Part shown: in pieces, positions 35,593 to 46,784 of the stretch | Layout: every line of letters starts with the position of its first letter | How positions within the stretch are numbered: the stretch's first letter is position 1 | Origin: Opisthorchis felineus | Lineage: Eukaryota > Platyhelminthes > Trematoda > Opisthorchiida > Opisthorchiidae | Direction of reading: 5' to 3' | DNA length: 64,000 nt | NCBI GenBank assembly: GCA_004794785.1 | Contig: SJOL01006411.1 | Coordinates: forward strand, 291,823-355,822 | Position numbers and translations under genes: made by a program | Notes under the pieces: generated by a model | What the model saw: the letters and a program-made list of their open reading frames with translations, nothing else | What the model was told of the DNA's origin: nothing | The model's database searches: none

Positions 35593-35840
35593 TTTTTTTG
35601 CTGATCTACTTATTGGGCATGACATTATGTCAAGCTTTATGCGGCGTAATGAAGGGTGCTTCTCGCTTTGGTATCATAAACAAAAAGCCAGTGGGTACAT
35701 TTTCTCATTTTGACAACATCATCGTTTGTGGGACTAAATTGGTCGGCCACAACATGAACCTCTCGAGATTTGAGGCAATCGTAAACAATTATGGATTCAA
35801 ACTCAATGAACTGAAGATGAGTGACAAGAACCACTCGTAG
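35593..35840 (+). CDS. Membrane-anchor exon with cytoplasmic tail
   Basis: After the acceptor CGTTCTTCCAG (phase 1), the exon encodes a hydrophobic run FLLIYLLGMTLCQALCGVM, then MKGASRFGIINKKP and about 45 more residues to a TAG stop at 35838. The positive charges after the helix fit a type-I protein. Phase and position parallel the terminal exon at 8566, suggesting the last exon of a second FN3 receptor-like gene whose ectodomain exons may include 33174-33382. The tail has tyrosines but no motif I recognise. The frame is also open upstream to 35247, so an ordinary ORF cannot be excluded. Confidence 0.35.
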
Positions 35841-37611
35841 GTACCATCAAATCAGACCCGCATAAACTTCAGTCATTATGTAATGTATCCCCAGTCACCA
35901 ATTTAAAAACCTAGTAGCGAACAATTGACTTGTTCCTCATTGCGAACAGATATCCTGTTCGGATAAAATCCTGCCCCAATTCAAACCAAAGCTTTCCCAC
36001 GTCTGAAAACTGTCAAAATGTCACTAAGGGTTCTTGAATCGGAGCTCGAAAGTCAGCCTGCTTTGATCAAATCTGATACGCGAACGTGGCAATTGCAGTA
36101 TTATGAATCAGAATCGAAGACCCGTTGATTTCTCTCCAACCTTCAACTATAGTGGAGAAGCATCACCAAATCGTAAATGAAAAAGTCGAAACTGTTAAAA
36201 ACTTGAGCTCCATCGATCAGTGCCCGACACTGTCCGTGTATGCCACAAAACATCATTAAGATGTCATAAATCCTTCCTGTAGGGAAAGCAGTACTACTTA
36301 TTTGCTATTGAGGAATTGGTCTCATGTCACCTCCCACTGTTCCTGTGGGTTGGACCATAATGTGTTAAATGACCTACATATTTTTATGTACCATCCGGTC
36401 GTTCGAAGAATGAAACAGTTTGTTCGCTCAGAAATTTATCATTCTCGACATAGGAAGGCTAAAGGATCAGTGTCAGGCGGTGGTGTAGATCAATCCTAAG
36501 TTGTACCGTCCAACATAAGCAAACAAAACTATCCGCGAGGCTTACTGTTGACCTAAAGGAGCCATTGCCTTCTGTATCCCGTAATAAATACTTGCTGTCT
36601 GTTATTGATGAATACCTATGACGACTTCTGAATTGGAGAATTTCCTGCACAACAAGCACATGGCGCCGACAAACTATTCTCTACAGCAATTTTAGGGCTT
36701 AAAAGACACGAGCCTAGTATCATCCGTGTCGCGGTGGCTGAGCCCCTCGACGGCCAGTGTGTGCAGAAAACCCAATTACATTGAGGCATATTTTAGGATA
36801 TCCTTCTGCGTACCGAAAAAGGCAGAAAGTAAAGAATATTCACAGTAGGGTGAGGACTACTCATAAAATAACGAATACAAACAAAGTGAGTTAGATTGAG
36901 TAAATCACTCAGGTGATGACAGAGGACAAAATCCTCATCCAAGTGCCTCGTTGCAGTTATCGCGACGCAGCACGTAGGTGTACGTGCTGGAGTTTCCGCT
37001 GCTTAGATACTACAGCACTCCTAAGTCAGTGGCCCAGATGATTGCCCCAGTGGTACTATAGATTCTGTCGGTGCAACAAGCCTAGCGTTAACACACAGTC
37101 AAAATGGTTGCAAGCCCTAAGTGATTATTAATACCAGAAAACAATCGGTGAGCAAAGTTTAACACGGTGCTAAAGATACCAAAGCGAATAAAAATGTAGA
37201 CACATCCCATATACGTTATTTCACTTGCAAACGGATGACTACATAGAAACGCATGGCATCCGTAAAGCAGAGAGTAGTGAAGCAGCAAAATAATGAATTC
37301 GAAGAACGGGTGAATATGAAAGAGATAATTGTTCGTATTGACGGGTTTCTGCGGAGGGCTTTGCGACGACAGAGAACAAAGAGAAAGAGGTTAATGAGGA
37401 AGTATGCATTCCGAGAGTCCAATGATACCATAACGGGTGCCCAGTTTAAACGCACGGGTCTTACAAGTACATGATTAAGGTTATCACACTGGAACTGAAA
37501 CCTAGGGGACCAAAACTCCTGGGATTTGATCAATGAACTTTGAGTTCTGTGGGTCGTGTGAATATTTGGCTGTCTGTTTCTCATTGAATAAAACGGTCCC
37601 ACTGTACAAAC
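35841..37611. other. No recognised gene
   Basis: Non-coding. A small basic ORF lies just beyond the middle (37253-37474, Arg/Lys-rich) without a domain. Confidence 0.3.
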
Positions 37612-37683
37612 GTAGTGCATTACTCATGAGGTTGCTGAAAAAGCTTCGAAGAGTTTTCAGCAACCTTACGAGTAGTGCATTAC
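37612..37683. repeat. Long hairpin of fold-back family
   Basis: GTAGTGCATTACTCATGAGG and TTGCTGAAAA form a 30-base arm. It is the near-perfect inverse of TTTTCAGCAACCTTACGAGT and AGTGCATTAC (about 26 of 30 pair), around a 12-base AAGCTTCGAA-centred loop. It reads like two terminal inverted repeats brought together. Confidence 0.75.
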
Positions 37684-37855
37684 GTCTACACAGTGTATCG
37701 CGACATCTGGAATTTCATGCCAACTGAAGCATGAGGCGGCCTGGTGCACCACATTCAGTTGCTTGCAAACATCATAAAAAACGAGAGATTCAGCTGGGTT
37801 CTAGGTGAGTACCCCATCAAAGCCAAATTGGTATGCAACTGAGTGTATTTCGCTA
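37669..37855 (+). repeat. Fold-back repeat family, copy A
   Basis: Follows the hairpin directly and matches the reverse complement of 26547-26730 along most of its length, including GAGGCGGCCTGGTGCACCAC and GAGATTCAGCTGGGTTCTAGG. It ends GAGTGTATTTCGCT. Confidence 0.75.
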
Positions 37856-40309
37856 AAAACGGTCACATGTTCAAAATGTCAACCAGTGGATGGACAGTCT
37901 ACAGCATGTCCGGTTGATCGTGCACTTATGCTAATTCCACTCACGAATGGTGATTTACCTTCTGGGCATCCCTCCTATTTGGTTAGTCACGCATCAAACA
38001 CCTGGCAGAAGCTAGCCAGTCGGCACGTCGGAATTCGAACAAAAGTTGCAGCCAAACAGATCAATGACAACTGTGATAATGGAGGCCCTCAATAAATTCT
38101 TCCTTGGCAATTTATTCATTCGTCTCATAGGGTATCCTTGCCAAACAATCCTAATCGGCTATCAGTAAAATGACTGTGGTGAATTGCTGTTTTGTTTTGC
38201 TTTGCCCACTCAGCCATTAGCCCAAGCGAGCGAAACAATTATTCGAACTCCAGCGTCATGTGGGTCATCCTTGAGATAAGTGTCCTAGTAGAAATTCTAG
38301 GAACGCTAACGGTTTGCGACTTAAGCTTGCCTGCTTCCGTATTTCTATGTAAGATGTGGAATTAATACTAGTAATAAAACATCGCATTCGTCTGAAAGTG
38401 CAATGCTTCGCCGACAGAGTGTGTTCATGCGCAGTGTTGATTCCCCCCTGTGAATCAACGGGGAACAGCGGTCTTTTTCTTTTGACTGACTACTCATGAG
38501 TAACGTGACTTACGCCCGTTTATTATAACGTCGTTTTGTTTCCTTGCTGATCGTTTCCCCCTTTTTCACCCCTACTTAATTTCTGCTTACTCTCCAGTAG
38601 CTAATCTCAATATTTGTTGCCCGTCCGTTATTGCTTGCACGTTCGTCTCAGTTCTACCTATTTTCGAGCTTACTCTCTGACAGAAAGACGGACCGACCGA
38701 ACAAAGAGCTCCTCGGATGGCGGGCGAGAGTGCCGTCCACTACACCGACTCGACACCCGGAAGGCCCTATTTTTTGTATTGCCTAAATACCGCATCTGCC
38801 AGATAGCCTTTAGTGGGACTTGTTTTAAACAAGCCTGAGCGCTCAATCTGATTTCTCGCGTGACACGAGCTGCCGCATCACACCGTCAACCAAAGACAGT
38901 TCCTTACCTCCCAAACGTATTGAGTGTTTTCTGCGCCGTTATCTCTCTCACACTGACTGGCTACCCGTATCTGTAAGTTTGTACATCGTTTGGTGCTTAC
39001 TGGCTGTTGCTTCCAGAAAGCTCTGCTGCCTCAATGACCATTTTTTCGCTTCTGCTGATTGCGCTATTATTGACTGCATGTTTGCTCAATTCACGATGCT
39101 TGCTAACCGGTTTGTCTATAGAGCCAGTTCCTGACAGTTCACAGTACATCATCTGCTGCCCTCATCCGTCTGTTCCTATTGTCTACTGGATACGAACTGC
39201 GTATAATCCGATAGCCGCAATCGTCCTGTGAGATCATTAGTTGCCCGGATCTTACATGAAGTTTTTTTTCCAGTTTCACACTAGACATTCGTTGGCATCG
39301 GCTGTCACATTAAACGGCTAAGGGTGCTACCTTGCACATATAAAATTCCTTTCATGTTTTAAACTTCGTTGTCAACTCATAAGTTTGTTAGACCACTTCA
39401 CCAAATATAAAACTGCTACTTCTCCAAATCTGCGCTGGAACAAGCCATATAGGTATAAATTTTAACCTCATGTAGCTCCTACGGAAGGTGCTGGTCTGCG
39501 CAGGTGGACCTATCATGGTATCACAATCCACCGTGAGTTTAGAAAATAAAGCATTCAACTAGGGTTGTCCCCATCTTCAACCAAAAACCAATTCACGGAT
39601 AATCAGTAGTGTGACAATGCACCGACGCAGGGTACAGATGCAATCCATTTGATCCATACTAGTGCCCATCCTCCCCGGAAAAAATTGGGAAGGGGAATGG
39701 GGTCCAATTTTTCAACTGGCCAACGCAAATCCGGCTCAGGCAGGCGTCGGAACGACATCAGCATGTTTATGGGGTACTTTGGATCCAATCTTAGACACAG
39801 CGCTCACCCCTTTCTTTAAGTACGACTCCAATGTATACGAGCGCTCGATTCAAAGGCTGACTGAAGTATACAGTTTTATTCGTTGACTAGCGCTCGGGAT
39901 ACTAGTACTAGAGGGAATCCTTGTCTGAGTGATACCCCTGCGCATCTGTCAAGGCATAACATTGACAACCAAGCTGGAACGTCTAGGCTACCCATAAAAC
40001 CCAGCAGTATGAGAATTGCCAGTACCGAGGGTTGGGAAAGCCTTTGCAGCAACAACATCTTGCACGCCCGTATGTAGGCACTGACCAGTTTCACCACGAT
40101 ACGTTCAAGTAGTAACGCATTAGATACGTTCCTTTTGCTCAGGATATTTTGCGGCCACGGGCGCCATGTCTTGTCCCATCAATCATAATACGTTGGTGGC
40201 TCGCATTTCGATTCCTTGACTTACACAACAACTTGGTCGAAGTGAGTGCACTAGGTATGCTTGCTTGACATCACACTAGCAGTTTACCATCTTAATAAAC
40301 ATGCGTCAG
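37856..40309. other. No clear gene; possible LTR-like region
   Basis: 38400-39300 is pyrimidine-rich with short hydrophobic ORFs (for example 39007-39231) and a GATTC...GAATC hairpin near 38440. It could be a solo LTR, but no matching second copy or target duplication is visible in the window. Confidence 0.2.
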
Positions 40310-40533
40310 TCCTTTTCTTACCATCGTTTGTTTTCACAAAGATAATAAACAAAAGCCGTAAATGTGGGAGGGCGTACAGACGTATACTAGAGAACGGAGG
40401 GAAACGTTCCATTCCACGAGTAGTTCCTCGGCAAGGCGAAATGATCCCCATCGTGTTTAAGAAATTTTGTAATAGAAACACACGTGTACCAACCAAGCGA
40501 GGAGAGAACAATACTCAATACTCTACAGGGCAC
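40310..40533 (+). other. Basic exon candidate
   Basis: Acceptor ATGCGTCAG (phase 1), a short hydrophobic start (LFLPSFVF), a strongly basic stretch (KSRKCGRAYRRI), and a donor-like CACG|GTAAGC at 40534. It looks like the juxtamembrane and tail region of a membrane protein. The hydrophobic part is too short for a normal helix; unrecognised. Confidence 0.2.
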
Positions 40534-41015
40534 GGTAAGCACTAGATCAGTCAACGCCCGCACACCAGGCACAGGGTGTCCGTCACGTGGGGTTAGGTGT
40601 GAAAGTCAGCGGTGAGAATGAGCACTCAAAGCCACGTACAACGCTTAAGTACAAGCGTACATTACTCTTCATTTCGCGCTAACACTAGCATAATTTGCCG
40701 AAGGACCTGAGAACTTTTCTTTGTACTCCAAGAGTGTCAACTTCACGAGAGGTTGGCCGTAACAACAACGTTCACGTTGGATCTCTCACGGGTTTGCACA
40801 AGGCCTGGTCGATGGGCAGTGAATTAACATTGCTCAACGTCTCGCTCAACATCGATGGCGTAAGTCTAGAAAAGAGGTTTGGCCGATTCTCCCAAGTGCG
40901 TCGAAAGTAACAGGAGCCAGGCCACTTGTGGTACGTGTATTTTGGGATGTTTCGAAACCGCTTGACGTTGAAGCCTATTTGCAAGATCCGATCAGTGAAA
41001 GGTAGTTGGTTCTGA

Positions 41016-41286
41016 ATGGTGGTTTTACGCCTCCAAATGAGCGAGAATGTGAGCCTGTACGTCTGTCACGCATCTTTTGCGACAAGCCAGCCAGGTTGTT
41101 CTTCAAGCGAATCATTCATTCCGGTTATTACGGATGTGGTAGACGTGCTGTTCATGGAGTCGGGCTTGAAAGAAACAGTGAATTTTCCACAATTAGACGC
41201 CCAGATGAGGACAGACACCAACTCCTGTTCAAAATTCAATGCCGAATTTCATATTGGTATCTCACCATTTGCTCGGTCACAAATAA
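41016..41286 (+). other. FN3-like exon G candidate
   Basis: The frame reads VVDVLFMESGLKETVNFPQ then FNAEFHIGISPFARSQI, aligning with exon D (KVNILVTDNKWREFKTIP and KMKIFFGLSNAAG) strand for strand. The donor A|GTATGT at 41287 is phase 1. No in-frame phase-1 acceptor is found, since a stop lies just before 41016. It is likely a decayed FN3 exon. Confidence 0.3.
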
Positions 41287-41399
41287 GTATGTTCAGCTCT
41301 TTCCCCTTGCTTATTTGCACCTGGTATGCCTAGGTGTAATGAAGCAACTACTGGATTTTTGGGCTGGTGCTTCAGCGTATCATTTTTTGCAAACTGTCA

Positions 41400-41831
41400 C
41401 AAGCAGTAAGGTTGGAAATTAACAGGTGCATTTTCAAGGTAGCCGTCTATTGAGATCTCTGCGTCAGAGGCATCTGGTGTGAGCCAGGTCTCAGCGAGTG
41501 CGATTATGAACGGCCGTTCAAGGTAAACTGACTGTTTAATATCGCAAAGTTTGTTGAAAGGGCTGAGACAATTAGTGGACAAGCATTTCAACACTGTCTC
41601 TGCTGCCTCCGAAGGTGAAGAGCCGAGAGGTGCGTAATCAGAGAGGATAACAGACTTACTAGTTGTACGTCGGGTTTGAGTCCAAGGCTTCGAAGGGGCC
41701 TCTGCGACATATTGGTTTGCTTCCCGTCTTGGCAGCTTCAAGGGCTGCTTTTCATGTGCAGGGTTTGTTTCGCCCCGTGGGAGCCCGATTTGCGTGGGCC
41801 TATTATCTTTGAGGGACGGGATTTTTTCCAC
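41400..41831 (-). pseudogene. LINE ORF2 start, truncated endonuclease
   Basis: Overlaps the end of ORF1 in another frame. The recognisable part is TNCLSPFNKLCDI, then FIIALAETWLTPDASDAEIS (the ETWL metal-binding motif near the endonuclease start). The frame ends after about 60 residues of the domain at about 41420; the catalytic Asp/His residues further on are absent. Confidence 0.7.
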
Positions 41832-43622
41832 CGTGGGCGAAAATTTCGGCAGCTGCTACTTGTAGCCCTTTCAATACCGCCTTTTGGACGACCAGGTTTG
41901 CTGTCGTTTAAGGACCTGGGGCAAACTTGCGTCTGTTTGGTTTTTTGGGCATTGGTGCGCGGTTTGATCGGAAAGGTGTCTCTGTGGGGCACTGAACGCT
42001 GGGTTGCAACACCGAGAGGTAGTTCTTTTGGTGGCGCTCCCATGAGGCTCGTTTTCGCAGAGAATTGCACCTTGAAGCCAGCCAGTAGCTTTCTGATTTG
42101 GCGAATCTTATGCGGCTTGCTTGGCTGCAGTCGCCTTTCTTTCGCGTTTGTGCGAACCCCCGAGTTGCCCGCGATCAGCGTCGCCAACTGGGTGTACGAG
42201 GGACTATCCGGCTCGTTGTGGTCAGGCTTATGGCTTTGGCTGTCGGGGTTCTGGGCGACGACTGAGTCCACAGTCGAAGAGATCACTTTCGACGGAGTGG
42301 AGCTGGAGATTGGCAGCTTCACATTCTCAGTGGCTCTAGGGTTTTTGCAGCATTCCCCGATGTCAAGGTCAACGCGTGTGGTTGATCTGTCGGTAGGCTT
42401 CGCCGCTTGTCTCCGCACGTCTGACCCAGTCCAGCTCAGAAGTTGTGGTTTGGGTGTGGGGATCACTGCTGATCCTTCATTGTCTGGTACGGAAAGAAGC
42501 GCTGATAGCTCTACGTACTTTGGGCACTGCGTCCTCGTGAGGTTCGCCTCCTCCAGAGCATCGCTGCCTTGGATAGCCAAGGGGTCTGCGGTGGTTGAGT
42601 AGAAGCTGCAATCCGGAGTCGCGGCCGGTTGTGTCGGCGTGCTTTCCGGAGCTATAGGGGCTATAACTACAAACGGTTTCGCCACAAGTTTGGGGTCGGC
42701 CGAACTGGCGCCAAGCGGAAACCTTTTTCGCACCTCTCCCCTGGAACTGCTGTGGCCCAGCTTTCGAGCCTCTAGAGGGCGATCCTCTGATATACGCCTA
42801 ATTGTTGGGTAGGTCTTTTGAATGCTGGTAGCCCGCTCCAAGATTTTCTGTACGGCAGATGGGGAGGAAAGGGTGACCAGAAGCCCAAGTGTTCGTTTGC
42901 TTCCCTTCTGACGTAGCCAATCTGCGTGAAGCAATTCGTGGTCGGGCTTCGTGATGACACTACCAAGGAACGACTTTGTCTGCTTCATTGGCGTGATATT
43001 TCTGGAGAACGACCCCCAGATGATCAGCCTGCTCTCCCTTACGCGTCTGTCCACTAGAGACGCCGTGGCGGTCTTTATTGCCGCATCAGAGAGCTGGATG
43101 ACTTTCTTCGCAGCCAGCGGACCCGGGATGGATAGCGCAAGGTACTCGTTCAGCAAAGAAAGTTCTTTATCAACTTTCGTCCATGTCGCTGTATTCTTTG
43201 CGTTTGCATCCTCCAGAGCTTTGGAAAGAAGCTCCAGTTCCGCTTCGAGTGTCCCGATTAAAGCGGAACAGTCACCGGCCTATTCGATTTTGTGGTGCAG
43301 ATTTGGTTCCGTTTTTGGTGGCCGTCTTCTTAGTTGTGAAAAGCATTGCCCCCCTAAGGTAAAGGCGGCTGGCGCAGACAAACGGGGCAGGAGAGTTGGC
43401 CAGGTGGCTTACCTGGTCGTCCTGTAAACCCGTGCATTTAAAGTGCCACCAAGCCTTGCAGGAGTGGCATTGCATACCACGTCTTACATTCGACGGACAC
43501 CCGTTTCGTCCACATCTGTTGTGGTCCATCGATGTTTGCGGAGAGCAGCTTCCATTGATTTGGGTCAACATTGAGAATGAGTGCAAAATAGGAACTGAGT
43601 GCGAAATAACAGAGGTCATCAC
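41738..43622 (-). pseudogene. LINE ORF1 protein, nearly intact
   Basis: The frame from 43622 encodes a zinc finger of PHD type (CGRNGC...MQCHSCKAWWHFKCTGL...FVC). It stops at 43272 and the coding track continues in the frame of the 472-codon ORF (43156-41738). Before that ATG lies a heptad-like coiled coil (LEAELELLSKALED). The ORF then has SRLIIWG, HADWLR and ISEDRPLEAR, as in flatworm CR1-like ORF1 proteins, followed by a long Pro/Ser-rich region and a basic tail. ORF1 proteins bind RNA and chaperone the retroposition complex. One frame break separates the finger from the rest. Confidence 0.7.
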
Positions 43623-43704
43623 GTAAATGTTATGTTAGGGTGAGAAACTTCAACAAATGACATGTGTGAACTCTGTAAGCAGATTGAAAAGTGAAAGAAT
43701 TCTT

Positions 43705-46290
43705 TCACAAAATCGCACGAGGAAAAAATGAAACCGATTTCGAATGTACCGCGATCAACGTAGTAACAGGATGTCGGCTCGGAAGAACAGCTGGATGTTT
43801 CGCTGACTGACTGTAGGTCGAATAACTAAGTCTGCCCCTTAGTACAATACGCCATTGTTCAAGATAGGTGACAACTCTCGTAAGCTGCCGTTTTGAATCC
43901 GATTGCTCGGACGCTTGCAGTACAGATGCGCTAACCACGTGCAGTTTCAGTGCAAAATGATCAAACTGCACGATCTTTATCAAACAATCAACTGCTTGGC
44001 GGAGTTCGAATATTCTGATAACACCAGAGGTTAGAGCTTCTTTATTCGCCCTCCCCGCTTTAATCAATAGATATTGGTTGTAACGTAGTGACCAAGCTAC
44101 AATCTCCTGTTACTTCACTCAACAGGAAAACCGAGTTATTATTGGGGACACGCTATCATTTCGCTCCAATTGGTTAACCTGTGCTAGAAAACTCTTCAAC
44201 TCGACCCCATCGGGTCGCGTCAATCGAAGCTGTGGAGGCAATTACTCTCCAGTCAGAGTAAAAATCTTGGTCCGGTTAGCCATCTACGCAGCGGACTGAA
44301 GTTGATTTCCCTTGAGAGACAATGTCAGCTGGTTTGTTCTCCGACGTTACGCGTCTCCATTGAGTAGGTGACGGCATATCATGAATAATCACTAGTCGAT
44401 TTGCAACAAAGGTACAAAATCTAGAAGATACGTTATGGACGTAGTAGAGAACAATCATGGGGTTTGTCCAAAACACAGAATGTATGAAGTCGTCCTTTGT
44501 ACTTGCTCCAATTATATCTGCTACTCGGACTGCCAAACACACAGCTGTCAACTCTAACCTTGGTTCTGAAGCGGACTTGGGGGGCAACCCGCATTTTTGA
44601 GGAGACTAGCAAACAGTCAGAAACTTCAGCGCTCACCGTGAAGCTAGTATATGCTACCACGCTATATGCAGTTTCTGATGCATCACAAAATACATGAAGT
44701 TCGGCATGTGGAATACCACTAACCTCTCTAGGCTTTATGCACCTGGGGGATCGCAAGCTATAGAGTATACGATGGCTAGATAATCACTTCCCTCAGCGGG
44801 TGCGATCAGTATCGTTTAACGTCGTCCCAACCGAGTCCACTTTTGCACAGGGATTGCAGTAGACACTTGCCTGGTATTAACCACGGAGAAACACAGCCAA
44901 TAGGATCATACAGTGAAGATATACAGGAAAGAAAGCCTCTGCGAGTTAGCGGTTTTGTCGCTAGATTAAAGGCGATTACGAGTGCACCAAATTCCGTATC
45001 CCGCTGCACCCCTAGGGCACGCTCCATTGGCGATGGGTCCGCTGTCATGTTTCTCGCAGCAGACGTGTGTTCGGTTGGATCAATGGCTGACAATACCCCG
45101 CGATCACTGGAAGACCAGTTTCTCATGCGGAAACCTGCTTTGAGAGCAAAGCACCAATCTCGTTAACGAAGCGCTTGGCCGTTACAGAGTCCGGCAACGC
45201 CTTTAAACAGTCATCAACACATAGATTATTGTCTATTACGCTGCAGGATAAGATAGCGTAACCTAAGCCAAATTCTTCAACCGTCTTTCGTAAGGCGAAC
45301 GTTGCACAGAAAGGGGAGGAGGTGGCGCCAAACGGGTGGGACGTCCGTTGAACTTCAGCTGGTTCTCCAAGGAACTCATAGTTTTCCCACCACAGGAATT
45401 TTAGAGCAACTCTATCACAGAAATCAACCTTGACCTACAAGAACATCTCTTTGATGTCCACTGCCACAGCTACTTGCTCTAAACGAAAGCAGGGCATAAC
45501 TCCTACAAGTTTTGCAGTTAAATCAGAGCCTTGATAAAGGTGATCATTCAGGGACACAACATGACATTTAGCAGCGCAGTCGGATATAAACCGAATCTTT
45601 TCTGGCTTTTTTGGGTTGATGACCGGATGGTGTGCGAGATACCACTGCTTTGTATTTGATGACAATGTGGGGGCATCTGCCACTTGTCCAATATATCCCT
45701 TCTCTAGGTACGGGCGAAGCACCTTGTCGTGCTTTCCGTGCAGAACGCGATCCTTGCACAGTCTAGTTTTCAGATTATCGAAACGTTTTCTAGCTTCCTG
45801 AAAGATATCGGGTGGGGAAAGTGCGTTATCCTTTAATGGGAGTGCTAGCTGGTAGTATCCACTTACCCGCACCTCACCAGTCTCCGCCCTCAATAATGCT
45901 CCCTGCTCCTCTGAAGAGAGACCGGTGTTCGATGCTGAAGCATCTGCAAGCTCCGAATTGTACAGCCGCCGCAAATGCTCCTGGATGCCCTGAATGCAAC
46001 CGGTTGTACAATGACTGACAACCTGCTTCATTCCAATTCCCACTGGACCAAGAAGTATTCAACCTACTAAGGTCTTCACGACAAATGGCTGTTTTTTACT
46101 CCCCAGGCGCTGATGGAATACCCAATGCGCTTTGGATACGTCACACCCAGTAAAGATCCCTACATCGTCTTCAGTCAATTCGACGAAGGCGACTTCGTTA
46201 AAGTAAGGCCGATTGCTGGCCGCTTCTTCGATAGATGGGGCAGCTCGCATAGTCAAGTTGACAACTACGATTACTCTTTCGATACCCATC
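43705..46290 (-). mobile_element. BEL/Pao retrotransposon, 5'-truncated and decayed
   Basis: Minus-strand order: the end of the protease-RT junction (DDVGIFTGCDVSKAHWVF, 46180-46130), reverse transcriptase (46043-45180), the Pao-specific region (RALGVQ...[16 protein letters not shown], 45020-44880), RNase H (HAELHVFCDASETAYSVVAY and RLELTAV...VFWTN, 44700-44290), and the region before the integrase finger (AKHPAVLPSRHPVTTLI, 43790-43740). There are multiple frame breaks. No gag or LTR is present: the left end joins the CR1 ORF1 and the right end joins the inverted-repeat arm near 46400. Confidence 0.8.
45180..46043 (-). pseudogene. BEL/Pao reverse transcriptase
   Basis: WYLAHHPVINPKKPEKIRFI (fingers), LNDHLYQGSDL, VAVAVDIKEMF (first catalytic Asp), a stop, then SHPFGATSSPFCATFALR in another frame and LCVDDCL. 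The usual YVDD is CVDD here, so both catalytic aspartates remain, but the stop between them breaks the protein. Confidence 0.75.
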
Positions 46291-46784
46291 GACTACATTC
46301 ATCCATTGATAAAAGCCTGAAGTCATTGGCTTCGGAGGTGCGTCCCATGAAACCACCCAGTGTATCAGTGGCCACAGAAGCTGGTAGCATGGATTCAAGG
46401 ATTAATACACAAGATCGAGGCTTTTGCCCAAGTCTCCCGGATCGGTTTTGTTCTTGTCGTTCAGCGGTTGTCGTCCACCTGAAAGGCACACGCGAAAAAA
46501 GGGTGTAGCACTGCTCTTTAAGTTCTCAGCGCGGGGCAGTATGTTGGCCAGCACGAGGACTCGCATAAGAAAGTTCTTTGAACTGGGTTCTAGAAGGAGC
46601 GTGGACAACTGTCAGAGGAAGGTTATTCCACGCAGCTACCACGCAAATGATGAAAAAATTTTGCCTAATAAAATGTTCGCTCTGAGCTTGAAAATCTTCT
46701 TACCATCTCCCCGCGGCTTGTTCGCTGGCTCAGCGGTGAAAAACCTGTTGGCCAAACCTTGTTCGAACGGGGCATAAGTAAGAA

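Larger units (their letters stand above)
41400..43622 (-). mobile_element. CR1-like LINE, 5' half only
   Basis: On the minus strand: ORF1 with a PHD-like finger (43520-43370), a coiled coil and a conserved domain, then the beginning of ORF2 with the endonuclease start. It stops at about 41420, where host-like sequence resumes. LINEs usually lose the 5' end; here the 3' end (rest of ORF2 and 3' UTR) is missing, pointing to a later deletion or rearrangement. Its 5' edge abuts the BEL/Pao remains at about 43690. Confidence 0.75.

Noticed and set aside
41676..42602. 308-codon + strand ORF
   Set aside because: It lies wholly antisense to the LINE ORF1 coding track and has no domain; codon pattern explained by the minus-strand protein.
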